A DNA stretch of 10,339 bases from Candidatus Altimarinota bacterium (GCA_029939035.1 JAOZTS010000036.1:1-10339), one strand, 5' to 3'; shown: positions 1 through 5,755, numbered from the stretch's first letter. Translations and numbers: made by a program. Notes: generated by a model not told the origin, from the sequence alone.

Positions 1-111
1 AACTTAATTTGTTTAAAGCAAAGGCATTTTAGCGAAATTAAGGCTAATGTCAAAGGAAAATTAACCTTGCATCACCAAACAATCCAACCTATTCTTGAGG
101 TCGAAATTTAG
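1..111 (+). CDS. possible 3' end of an upstream gene (partial)
   Basis: Frame 1 is open from the window edge for 36 codons and ends with a TAG whose last base is the first base of tRNA-Thr. The translated tail ends in HHQTIQPILEVEI and has the alternating pattern of beta strands. I do not recognise the family. An open run of this length can occur by chance in AT-rich DNA, so this is only a candidate; the other two plus frames are closed early. Confidence 0.35.
   Translation, partial: NLICLKQRHFSEIKANVKGKLTLHHQTIQPILEVEI
67..95 (+). promoter_or_regulatory. candidate promoter of tRNA-Thr
   Basis: TTGCAT at 67-72 and TATTCT at 90-95 are separated by 17 nt. This would start transcription near 102, about 9 nt before the tRNA. 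Both hexamers are only partial matches to the sigma-70 consensus, and they lie inside the possible upstream reading frame, so the call is weak. Confidence 0.3.
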
Positions 112-185
112 CCGCGGTAGCTCAGGGGTAGAGCATCTGCATGGTAAGCAGGGGGTCAGCAGTTCAAATCTGCTTCGCGGCTCCA
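111..185 (+). tRNA. tRNA-Thr(GGT)
   Basis: A full cloverleaf can be drawn: acceptor GCCGCGG pairs with TCGCGGC (one G-U). The anticodon stem TCTGC/GCAGG closes a 7-nt loop ATGGTAA with anticodon GGT, which reads ACC and ACU codons. The T-arm is AGCAG-TTCAAAT-CTGCT. The discriminator is T and CCA is encoded (183-185). Loop position 32 is A rather than the more common pyrimidine. The stop of the minus-strand regulator gene lies 5 bp beyond the CCA, so read-through of that gene would be antisense to this tRNA. Confidence 0.95.
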
Positions 186-190
186 GGAAT

Positions 191-1219
191 TTATGCCCTC
201 TTCGCTCTCTCTACCATAAAATTCACCGACTCATTCATATTCACAGGCTCAATCTGAATCTGAGGATACTTATTCTTAAATACTCTAAAAATCTCATCAG
301 CAAATGCCTGCCCCACAGTTGGGACATTTTCAAAATCCAAAATCACCTTCTTAAATTTCTCAAGCCTATTAAGAACCCTCCTTGCCTGCGATCTCGAAAT
401 ATAAATAGTCCCCATCGTATAAAGCTTAATACGAACTTCCGTCTTATCAAAAGCCAACGAACCAGGCGAAGATTGATATTCTTCAAAAATATCACTCAAA
501 TGTCCCTTATGATCAAGATCAATCTCAAAAATAATCTGAGTTCCCTTGATAGGAGAATCCAACTTCTTTACAAAAACATCATCAATATCATTATTAACCA
601 AAAGCTGAGTACCGTAACTATTTAAAGCAAATAACTCTCCAACTTTAGATGTAAAAAAAATACCTTCTCCACTATGAGACTTCGGAGCAGTAGTAAGTTT
701 TCCCTTCAAAAGCTCCTGAATAGCTTCCAAATCGGTTTTTGCAGCAGTTTTCTTCACAATACTTCGAAAAACTCCAACCCCAAAATCACGAATAACAAAA
801 CGTACCCTATTTTCATTCACACCAGTCTCAACCTCTATTTTTCCAGATTTAGAATGTTCAATCGCGTTGTTAAGCATTTCCGAAAAAGCATATGTAAAAA
901 TACTATGAATATGCTCCGGAATACCTCGCAAATATCGATAAGTCTGCTCAAGTACTTCAAAAACTTTATGCTCCTCCAAACCTTTATTTTTAAACTCAAG
1001 TTTCACACGATTCCCAATCCTATCAAGCTTATCCTTATGAAAATATTTTGCCCCCCTAGTCGAACCCGTTTTTATCAACTCCCCCTGACTTACAAGCTTA
1101 TTCAAGACCTTAATCACATACTGACGCGAATATTTCTTTTTCATTTTTAAAAGAATATCCTTTGTTGTAAAAGGAGAATTAGACCCTGCGAACAATAAAA
1201 TGATTTTTTCTACTTCCAT
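191..1219 (-). CDS. winged-helix / GHKL ATPase / DUF4325 regulator
   Basis: This 342-aa soluble protein has three recognisable parts. Residues 1-65 resemble a winged helix (TTKDILLKM, then RQYVIKVLNKLVSQGEL). Residues about 85-235 are a GHKL-type ATP-binding fold: N box FSEMLNNAIEHS at 112-123, G1-like DFGVGVF at 145-151, a glycine loop HSGEGIFFTS at 182-191, and GTQIIFEI at 226-233. Residues about 265-337 match the STAS-like DUF4325 domain (VILDFENVPTVGQAFADEIF). GHKL and STAS modules act together in anti-sigma kinase/anti-anti-sigma switches; here both, plus a DNA-binding head, are on one chain, so a self-contained switch regulator is inferred. No receiver or sensor domain is visible. The ATG is preceded by no Shine-Dalgarno sequence but by phased AATTGTAA(A)C repeats that may be its own operator. 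Confidence 0.85.
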   Translation of the reverse strand: MEVEKIILLFAGSNSPFTTKDILLKMKKKYSRQYVIKVLNKLVSQGELIKTGSTRGAKYFHKDKLDRIGNRVKLEFKNKGLEEHKVFEVLEQTYRYLRGIPEHIHSIFTYAFSEMLNNAIEHSKSGKIEVETGVNENRVRFVIRDFGVGVFRSIVKKTAAKTDLEAIQELLKGKLTTAPKSHSGEGIFFTSKVGELFALNSYGTQLLVNNDIDDVFVKKLDSPIKGTQIIFEIDLDHKGHLSDIFEEYQSSPGSLAFDKTEVRIKLYTMGTIYISRSQARRVLNRLEKFKKVILDFENVPTVGQAFADEIFRVFKNKYPQIQIEPVNMNESVNFMVERAKRA

Positions 1220-1224
1220 ACAAG

Positions 1225-1278
1225 AATTGTAACATAATTGTAAACAAAACTCAATTCAATTGTAAACTAATTGTAAAC
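1225..1278. repeat. four phased AATTGTAA(A)C repeats, putative operator
   Basis: AATTGTAAC at 1225-1233 and AATTGTAAAC at 1236-1245, 1258-1267 and 1269-1278. Start-to-start distances are 11, 22 and 11 bp, so all copies face one side of the helix, with one slot empty. They begin 6 bp upstream of the regulator ATG (minus strand) and lie 24 bp before the -35 of the divergent gene. On the minus strand the units read GTTTACAATT and supply both TTTACA (-35-like) and TACAAT (-10-like) hexamers, so a bound protein would overlap the regulator's promoter. Autoregulation by the winged-helix protein is inference. Confidence 0.75.
1226..1266 (-). promoter_or_regulatory. candidate promoter(s) of the GHKL regulator gene
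   Basis: Two overlapping solutions exist on the minus strand. TTTACA (1261-1266) with an 18-nt spacer to TACAAT (1237-1242) would start about 11 nt before the ATG. TTGAGT (1249-1254) with a 17-nt spacer to TACAAT (1226-1231) would start at or next to the ATG. In either case the leader is too short for a normal ribosome binding site. Confidence 0.45.
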
Positions 1279-1301
1279 ACCGCCTGCTTCATCCATAAGC
1301 A

Positions 1302-1330
1302 TTGACAAAACGAACAAAATAACCCATAAT
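1302..1330 (+). promoter_or_regulatory. sigma-70-type promoter of the coiled-coil gene
   Basis: Perfect TTGACA at 1302-1307, 17-nt spacer, CATAAT at 1325-1330 (5 of 6 matches). The predicted start is near 1337, only about 12 nt before the ATG at 1350. This is one of the best promoter matches in the window. Confidence 0.75.
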
Positions 1331-1349
1331 GACCCACTTTAAATAAAAC

Positions 1350-1949
1350 ATGATGGGCCCACACAGAGCAGAAGCTGATTTAGCAGAATTTTCAGGAGAA
1401 CCGTTACTACAGGATAGTGATCGACCAGATTTGGATGATGCTAAAATAAGAACACAAGCAGATGCACAATTAGTAGATCAATTATCACGCCTGGAAAAGG
1501 AACTTGTTGAAGTAAGAAGCAAAGCCAGAAAAACCGTTTTCGACAAAATCGTAACTCGCACATTAGCAATCGCTTTTGCAGTTAGTACAGTTGCTTTTGC
1601 AGGTTTGTACGGCACAGAAATGGGGACAAACAATAACCTAAAAGCTCAACAACAAAGAACTTTGAGAAAAGTAAAAGAAACAATGGACGAGTTAAACAGA
1701 ACTAAGCAAGATCTAGGTAAAACCAAACAAGAAAAGAAAAAGGTAACAGGTGAAAGAGACAAAGCCAAACACGGAAGAGATAAAGCCATAGGTGAACGAA
1801 ACACGGCTAGGGGTGAAGTTAAGCTTTATAGCGACTTCGTGGGAAGAGCCAATATGTGCGCCCCAATTAAAGACCGCAACAAAACAATAGAATGTAGAAA
1901 CAAAGCCGCAAGGTTATTTCACAAAGAATATAAACAGAGAAAACGTTAA
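1350..1949 (+). CDS. membrane-anchored coiled-coil protein, unknown function
   Basis: This 199-aa protein matches no family I can name. An acidic N-terminal region (1-40) is followed by a short helical segment (41-65), one hydrophobic stretch at about 70-88 (TLAIAFAVSTVAFAGLYGT), then a long, highly charged helical or coiled-coil region to about 160 with quasi-repeats such as GERDKAK / GRDKAIGERN. The tail carries two cysteines (170 and 182) and ends in a basic cluster. By the positive-inside rule the topology is ambiguous because both flanks are charged. A tandem ATG-ATG begins the gene (1350 or 1353); neither has a Shine-Dalgarno sequence. It is transcribed divergently from the GHKL regulator across the phased repeats, so it could be that regulator's target. 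Its stop overlaps the convergent transporter's stop by a few bases. Confidence 0.7.
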   Translation: MMGPHRAEADLAEFSGEPLLQDSDRPDLDDAKIRTQADAQLVDQLSRLEKELVEVRSKARKTVFDKIVTRTLAIAFAVSTVAFAGLYGTEMGTNNNLKAQQQRTLRKVKETMDELNRTKQDLGKTKQEKKKVTGERDKAKHGRDKAIGERNTARGEVKLYSDFVGRANMCAPIKDRNKTIECRNKAARLFHKEYKQRKR

Positions 1950-3115
1950 AACAAAAAATACCACGCAACTCCCACAACCAGCGCCACAATAGTAGTTATA
2001 ATCGTAGCTACAAACGAAGCTTTTTTATTCATAGCAAACAAAGGAAACAATGCGTCTCCATCCTGCGAAATCCCATGGGCCAACAATGCTGCAAAAGGGA
2101 AAAGACCCTTAACATACAAAGAAACGAAAATTATCTGAATTCCACAACCGGGAATAATTCCCAACACCGAAGCTATAAAAACCGCACTCAAGCCGGAAAA
2201 CATCATCAAATTATCAGCTCCAAAAGCCGAAGTCCCTATTCCAACAACAAGAAAAGCTACAAAAATCCAAACTCCTACAAAAGCCGTCTCCTCCGCATTA
2301 TGCACCAGCGTCTCCCGAAAAGACCCAAGCTTCAGCTCCACCTCTTCATGCGTATCATCAGAAAAATACTTCTTTCCTGCAATCATCAGCACTACAGAAA
2401 CCAAAGTTCCAATTCCCCCAAAATATAAAACAAAATTTAGCCAAAAATCACCAAACTCCACCAACATCATATTCATAATCCCAAAAACCAATCCAACCGC
2501 CAAAAAACTCCAATAAAACAAATATCCTTTATGAGTAATCTTGTAACCAAGCGTGCCCACGCTCTGATGATGCTTCGCCTTACAATGCAAGATCTTGTCC
2601 ACTTCATCCCCTTCTTCATGCCCCATATGCTGAATATGAAGATTACTTCTGCGACAACCACATTCTCCACACGCCTTAACGCCTACAACCCCACCCCTCC
2701 CCAAATGCTTTTTCCCAATTCCAAAATGATCAACCAAACATCCAGCCACAATAGCCACAACAAAAGAAATCGCACTCAACGCTAAAAACACCCTAATATC
2801 CTCAGAAATCAAAACAAAAGCACTATCCCCGGTAGTAGCAATCAACGCCGCAATCACAGTCCCAAAACTAACCTTTTTCTTCACATACAACGGCATCACC
2901 AAAATCGCGCCACCACATCCTGGAATCAATCCAAGCAACGCACCAATAACAGGCTGATATGCTTTTCGCTTAGCAATATACTCAACCAATCTCCCCTCTA
3001 ATTTATAGTTAATCACACCAAAAACAAGCAAAGCAACCCCCACAAACACCGTCACGTCCACAAAAGCAGTACTAGCATTCGTAACGACCAAATCTAACAC
3101 ATCAACAAAAGACAT
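1946..3115 (-). CDS. ArsP_2-type heavy-metal / putative manganese exporter
   Basis: A 389-aa polytopic protein of about 10 membrane segments built as two related halves. The signature appears twice: GLIPGCGGA at 62-70 with TTGDSAF at 94-100, and GIIPGCGIQ at 319-327 with SQDGDALFPL at 350-359. This duplicated PGCG / GD pattern is typical of the ArsP_2 (10TM putative heavy-metal exporter) group, some members of which are annotated as manganese transporters. The central loop between the halves is rich in metal ligands: C149, C152, C154, H160, H163, H166, C178, H182, H183. Metal export across the inner membrane is inferred from the family; the ion is not known. It starts 33 bp after the DUF5679 gene on the same strand, so the two probably share one transcript, and it is convergent with the coiled-coil gene. 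Confidence 0.85.
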   Translation of the reverse strand: MSFVDVLDLVVTNASTAFVDVTVFVGVALLVFGVINYKLEGRLVEYIAKRKAYQPVIGALLGLIPGCGGAILVMPLYVKKKVSFGTVIAALIATTGDSAFVLISEDIRVFLALSAISFVVAIVAGCLVDHFGIGKKHLGRGGVVGVKACGECGCRRSNLHIQHMGHEEGDEVDKILHCKAKHHQSVGTLGYKITHKGYLFYWSFLAVGLVFGIMNMMLVEFGDFWLNFVLYFGGIGTLVSVVLMIAGKKYFSDDTHEEVELKLGSFRETLVHNAEETAFVGVWIFVAFLVVGIGTSAFGADNLMMFSGLSAVFIASVLGIIPGCGIQIIFVSLYVKGLFPFAALLAHGISQDGDALFPLFAMNKKASFVATIITTIVALVVGVAWYFLF

Positions 3116-3148
3116 AGCTTAACTACAACTTAAACACTAAACAAAAAA

Positions 3149-3295
3149 CTACTTCTTCATTCCAAGAATCTTGTACATTCCTGTACCACACTTAGAACAT
3201 TTACCTTTCATTGCTGCTCGTCCGTTCTTCATAGTAACTTCTTCCGCATCAACCATTTCACTTTTTGCCTTACATTTTACGCAGTATCCTTCCAT
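3149..3295 (-). CDS. DUF5679-like zinc-ribbon miniprotein (48 aa)
   Basis: Translating the minus strand from the ATG at 3295 gives 48 residues starting MEGYCVKCKAK and ending GTGMYKILGMKK. Two CxxC knuckles (C5/C8 and C33/C36) surround the segment VTMKNGRAAMKGKC, which is the hallmark of the DUF5679 zinc ribbons common in Patescibacteria and some archaea. The expected function is structural zinc binding, perhaps RNA or protein contact; the role is unknown. It lies directly upstream of the heavy-metal exporter (33-bp gap), suggesting co-transcription. There is no Shine-Dalgarno sequence; a TATAAA hexamer sits 10 nt before the ATG. Confidence 0.9.
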   Translation of the reverse strand: MEGYCVKCKAKSEMVDAEEVTMKNGRAAMKGKCSKCGTGMYKILGMKK

Positions 3296-3305
3296 AAGAT
3301 ATAGA

Positions 3306-3311
3306 TTTATA
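3306..3311 (-). promoter_or_regulatory. candidate -10 for the zinc ribbon / exporter operon
   Basis: TATAAA on the minus strand, 10 nt upstream of the DUF5679 ATG. The position where a -35 would lie (17-nt spacer) falls on the palindrome at 3330-3344 and is a poor consensus match, as expected for a regulated or activator-dependent promoter. Confidence 0.4.
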
Positions 3312-3329
3312 TAATACTGTGAACGAGTA

Positions 3330-3344
3330 TACCATATTATGGTA
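3330..3344. promoter_or_regulatory. 15-bp palindrome between divergent metal genes
   Basis: TACCATA-T-TATGGTA is a perfect inverted repeat with 7-bp arms and a single central base. It lies between the zinc ribbon/exporter operon (minus) and the VIT-family gene (plus), over the -35 zone of the former and next to a TAAAAT hexamer (3343-3348) of the latter. The layout fits a dimeric repressor site acting on both directions; the binding protein is not encoded in the window as far as I can see. Confidence 0.55.
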
Positions 3345-3372
3345 AAATAAAGAGGTAAAATTACATTTTTTT

Positions 3373-4092
3373 ATGCTCGACCATCCTGAAGTAAATATCA
3401 AAGATCAGAAAACAACCTATAATTGGCTTCCAGACTTCGTTTACGGAGGCATCGATGGAGCAATAACAACCTTTGCAGTTGTAGCTGGAGTAGTCGGAGC
3501 ATCACTTTCCACCACAATTATTCTAATCCTTGGCTTTGCAAATCTTTTTGCAGACGGTTTTTCAATGGCAATCGGAAAATATCTTAGCGACAAATCTCAA
3601 CGCGAGCTTTACCACAAAATCAGAGAAATCGAATTCAGACATCTAGAAGAAAAAACCGATCACGAAAGAGAAGAAGTTCGAGACATCCTCAAATTATACG
3701 GATTTAAAGGGAAAGATTTAACAAGAGCAACAAAAGTAATAACCTCAAACCCAGAAGTTTGGGTCGACTTAATGATGAAAAACGAATTCAAAATGCCACA
3801 CGAAAACATCAGCCCAGTAAAAGGAGCATCAGCAACATTCATATCATTCGTCCTAATCGGATTCATCCCTCTATTCGTATATACATTCAGCCCAATCTTC
3901 CAATTAAGCGAAAAAATCGCCTTCATCGCAACTTCACTCGCAACTCTATCAGCGCTATTTTTAGTCGGAATCGTAAAATCAAAATTCTCCACAAGAAATT
4001 GGTTTGTCTCAGGCCTAGAAACCTCCCTAATTGGTGGAATTGCAGCCACTATCGCCTACTTGATAGGTTATTTATTAAAAACTTTAATTTAA
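3373..4092 (+). CDS. VIT1/CCC1-family iron/manganese transporter
   Basis: A 239-aa membrane protein of the vacuolar iron transporter type. The N-terminal signature GGIDGAITTFAVVAG (25-39) and the second helix GFANLFADGFSMAIGKYLS (54-72) are characteristic. They are followed by a glutamate-rich soluble stretch (about 78-105, with REIEFRHLEEKTDHEREE) where the family's metal-binding helices lie. Three further helices occupy about 150-173, 180-202 and 213-236. Family members export Fe2+ or Mn2+ from the cytosol, so this is probably a detoxification partner of the divergent ArsP_2-type exporter. The only purine-rich motif (AGAGGT, 3351-3356) is 16 nt from the ATG, too far for a normal ribosome site. 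A TACATT hexamer ends 5 nt before the ATG, compatible with a leaderless start. The next gene begins 4 nt after the stop. Confidence 0.9.
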   Translation: MLDHPEVNIKDQKTTYNWLPDFVYGGIDGAITTFAVVAGVVGASLSTTIILILGFANLFADGFSMAIGKYLSDKSQRELYHKIREIEFRHLEEKTDHEREEVRDILKLYGFKGKDLTRATKVITSNPEVWVDLMMKNEFKMPHENISPVKGASATFISFVLIGFIPLFVYTFSPIFQLSEKIAFIATSLATLSALFLVGIVKSKFSTRNWFVSGLETSLIGGIAATIAYLIGYLLKTLI

Positions 4093-4096
4093 AAAA

Positions 4097-4288
4097 ATGC
4101 TAAGAAAATTCTTCAAAGTCATATTGAGTTTCATATCACTAATAATCGCTATCGTCGGATTTTTGGTTCCAATTTTACCCGGCTGGCCATTTTTGCTCGG
4201 GGCAATTGTTCTCATCAGCCCAGACCACGGAAAAAAACTCTCTAAGACTCTCAAAGAGAAATGGAAAAAGTATCGAAACAAAAACTAA
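4097..4288 (+). CDS. PGPGW-like small membrane protein (63 aa)
   Basis: This 63-aa protein has two hydrophobic helices (about 8-27 and 29-42) joined by VPILPGWPFLLGAIVLIS, then a very basic cytoplasmic tail (KKLSKTLKEKWKKYRNKN). The proline-glycine turn resembles the PGPGW family of small transmembrane proteins; DUF454/YbaN-like proteins share a similar turn. Function unknown. It follows the VIT-family gene by 4 nt with no ribosome site, so it is probably translated by coupling or re-initiation. The 3' end abuts the predicted minus-strand RNA. Confidence 0.75.
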   Translation: MLRKFFKVILSFISLIIAIVGFLVPILPGWPFLLGAIVLISPDHGKKLSKTLKEKWKKYRNKN

Positions 4289-4516
4289 GTGTACTCCACC
4301 GTGCCGTTGCAGTCCTGGCAATCATGCTCCCTGGAGATCCAAGGGGGTGTCCGCAACTTTCAGCCGCGACCGAAAGTAATGTTAGACTCCCATAACATAA
4401 TTTAGAGAGAAAATTATCTCAGAACCCTGACGTACAAAGCAGAGCAACCACATAATACAAAATCCTAGACTCAAAGTAAAGGGCTTGTTCAAGCCACGCA
4501 CGCCGTTTCGACACAC
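4289..4516 (-). ncRNA. predicted structured RNA of unknown family (about 228 nt)
   Basis: The 265-bp gap has no good reading frame and its 4289-4380 part is clearly richer in GC than its flanks. Read on the minus strand from a promoter-predicted start at 4516, the 5' end GUGUGU pairs with the 3' end GUACAC (4289-4294), and inside that GCACG (4498-4502) faces CGTGC (4300-4304). Local stems: 4482-4486/4491-4495 (4-nt loop); 4397-4403/4411-4417; 4379-4384/4393-4398 (overlaps the previous one); 4357-4363/4370-4376; 4329-4334/4339-4344; 4306-4312/4351-4357. The terminal stem and three of these contain G-U pairs that exist only if the minus strand is transcribed, which sets the strand. A T-rich run follows 4289. 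I could not match it to tmRNA, RNase P, SRP or 6S RNA. Confidence 0.6.
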
Positions 4517-4554
4517 AACATAAAGTATATTCTATTCCCTATTTCACACAACAT
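4512..4554. repeat. direct repeat CACACAACAT around the ncRNA promoter
   Basis: The same 10-mer occurs at 4512-4521 and 4545-4554, 33 bp apart (about three helical turns). The copies flank the predicted -10, one covering the predicted start site and one covering the -35 and touching the protease stop codon. It could be an operator pair or coincidence. Confidence 0.45.
4524..4551 (-). promoter_or_regulatory. candidate promoter of the structured RNA
   Basis: On the minus strand, TTGTGT (4546-4551), a 16-nt spacer, and TATACT (4524-4529, 5 of 6 matches). Transcription would start 7 nt later at G4516, exactly where the RNA's terminal stem begins. The -35 is weak. Confidence 0.5.
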
Positions 4555-5186
4555 CAAGTACCCAACCATAAAACTGCGCTAACCAAATCATGCAAATACG
4601 TGATAGCCATCTGGAAAAACGAGTATCCAACAAAATCGTTCAAAATAAAGACATCAATCAAAATTATCGCAACAAAATATTTCATTCCACCCGTCAGATA
4701 TTTCACATAACCTCGATACCAAGCCCTCGGCATAATAAGTCCCAAAATCTTCGATCCGTCCAGCGGAGGAAAAGGAAACAGATTAAATATTCCAATATAT
4801 ATACTTACATGAAAAATATATTGAAACTCAGTCAGCAAAAATCGCGGCATGTAATCCCCCAAATACTTCCAAGGCAAAACCACTGCAAACGCCAATATAA
4901 AATTAGACATAGGCCCAGCCAAAGCAGTAAGAGCACTATCTCTCATGGGGTTTTTGAAATTTGCAGGATTGATAGGAACAGGTTTTCCCCATCCAATCTT
5001 CTGAGTCAAAATAAATACTAAACTCCCCATTAAATCCAAATGCTTCATAGGATTCAGACTCACTCTCCCACTCATCTTCGCAGTCGGATCACCAAGATAA
5101 TACGCAACCAAAGCATGCGACGACTCATGCACAGTCAAAATCACAAGCATTGCCGGCAAAAAATATAGAAAATCAACTAACTCCAT
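4554..5186 (-). CDS. site-2 protease family zinc metalloprotease (peptidase M50)
   Basis: A 210-aa integral membrane protein of the small, single-domain M50 type. The zinc motif HESSH is at 20-24 inside the first helix, ALAGPMSNF is at 88-96, and NLFPFPPLDGSKI at 135-147 supplies the third metal ligand (D143 of the LDG motif). There is no PDZ or CBS domain. Family members cut substrates within the membrane, often releasing regulators; the substrate is unknown. HESSH has serines where many homologues have bulkier or Gly residues, but the catalytic H, E and H are intact. It starts 24 nt after the upstream unknown gene on the same strand, suggesting one operon, and has no Shine-Dalgarno sequence. 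It ends in TGA; the reading frame meets TAG soon after, so the code cannot be judged from this stop alone. Confidence 0.92.
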   Translation of the reverse strand: MELVDFLYFLPAMLVILTVHESSHALVAYYLGDPTAKMSGRVSLNPMKHLDLMGSLVFILTQKIGWGKPVPINPANFKNPMRDSALTALAGPMSNFILAFAVVLPWKYLGDYMPRFLLTEFQYIFHVSIYIGIFNLFPFPPLDGSKILGLIMPRAWYRGYVKYLTGGMKYFVAIILIDVFILNDFVGYSFFQMAITYLHDLVSAVLWLGT

Positions 5187-5210
5187 AATTATTTTTAATC
5201 TAAATTGAGC

Positions 5211-5690
5211 CTAATTCATATGTCCGTACTCTTCAAGCTTTTCTGCAACCTGCCACCTCACCATATCCACCCTCGCGTCCCAAAACGCCTCCCTCATAAT
5301 ATCCGGAGCATATGGAGTCCAAGTCCCCAACATCGCAACCGTAGCCTTTTCAATACCCTTTTCCTCAAGACCATCCTTTCCTCCGTACACATTCTCAATA
5401 TATCTCGCAACATGCTCTCTAATACCTTCCTCCGCTTCGTCACGCGTAAAATACTTAGAGATATCAATCAACTCCGAACGAATCATCATTCTCCAAATCA
5501 ACATCTCCTTATACAACTCATACAAAGCATTGTACTCATGAATATCAAGATCGCCACTATCAATCACCTCCTTGCAAGACCCCTGCCAAAGCTCCATCTT
5601 CTCCTTTACCGTTTCAGGATCTTCCTGACAATATTCGTTATAAAGAGCATTTAGCTGTCCGCTCTCTGAATATCTATAAAAAGTTTCCAT
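5211..5690 (-). CDS. hypothetical helical protein (159 aa)
   Basis: I do not recognise this protein. It begins METFYRYSESGQL and is predominantly helical, acidic and aromatic, with no membrane segment. Features include QEDPETVKEKMELWQG, a central YNALYELYKEMLIWRMMIRSE helix, and a C-terminal FWDARVDMVRWQVAEKLEEYG. The longer open frame to 5846 is rejected because its first residues (MAERGGFEPP) are the antisense of tRNA-Ser. The ATG at 5690 is the first that clears the tRNA, and a perfect TATAAT on the minus strand (5700-5705) lies 9 nt before it. It precedes the M50 protease by 24 nt; a functional link with the protease is possible but untested. Confidence 0.75.
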   Translation of the reverse strand: METFYRYSESGQLNALYNEYCQEDPETVKEKMELWQGSCKEVIDSGDLDIHEYNALYELYKEMLIWRMMIRSELIDISKYFTRDEAEEGIREHVARYIENVYGGKDGLEEKGIEKATVAMLGTWTPYAPDIMREAFWDARVDMVRWQVAEKLEEYGHMN

Positions 5691-5699
5691 AAAATTTAA

Positions 5700-5705
5700 A
5701 TTATA
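5700..5705 (-). promoter_or_regulatory. -10 element of the unknown gene / M50 operon
   Basis: Perfect TATAAT on the minus strand, ending 9 nt before the ATG at 5690, which predicts a leader of about 2-3 nt. No -35 consensus is found at 16-18 nt; the hairpin at 5726-5744 occupies that area. Confidence 0.55.
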
Positions 5706-5725
5706 GACTGTAATACATATAGTTT

Positions 5726-5744
5726 CCTTGCTAAAATGGCAAGG
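5726..5744. repeat. inverted repeat CCTTGC-7-GCAAGG upstream of tRNA-Ser
   Basis: Perfect 6-bp arms (5726-5731 and 5739-5744) around TAAAATG, followed on the plus strand by TATTTTT. It looks like a small terminator, but no plus-strand gene precedes it. It lies between the divergent starts of the unknown gene and tRNA-Ser, so an operator or tRNA leader hairpin is as likely. Confidence 0.5.
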
Positions 5745-5755
5745 TATTTTTAAAA

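Noticed and set aside
95..625. Plus-strand open frame of 176 codons across tRNA-Thr
   Set aside because: It reads through the tRNA (SSGVEHLHGKQGVSSSNLL is a tRNA translation) and then antisense to the GHKL regulator; low-complexity composition.
3351..3356. AGAGGT as ribosome binding site for the VIT-family gene
   Set aside because: It is 16 nt from the ATG, outside the working range, and there is no in-frame earlier start.
4289..4516. The structured gap as tmRNA, RNase P, SRP or 6S RNA
   Set aside because: No tag reading frame or T-arm/CCA end (tmRNA), no P4 core such as GAGGAAAGTCC (RNase P), no GGAAGG-type domain IV (SRP), and local hairpins rather than a rod (6S). A remote variant cannot be excluded by eye.
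4554..4556. TGA at the end of the M50 gene as a recoded glycine codon
   Set aside because: Reading through gives only a few codons before TAG, and the product is already full length; glycines elsewhere use GGN, so the standard code suffices.
5726..5751. Hairpin plus TATTTTT as a rho-independent terminator
   Set aside because: No plus-strand gene lies upstream to be terminated, and the stem is only 6 bp; kept as an inverted repeat of unknown role.
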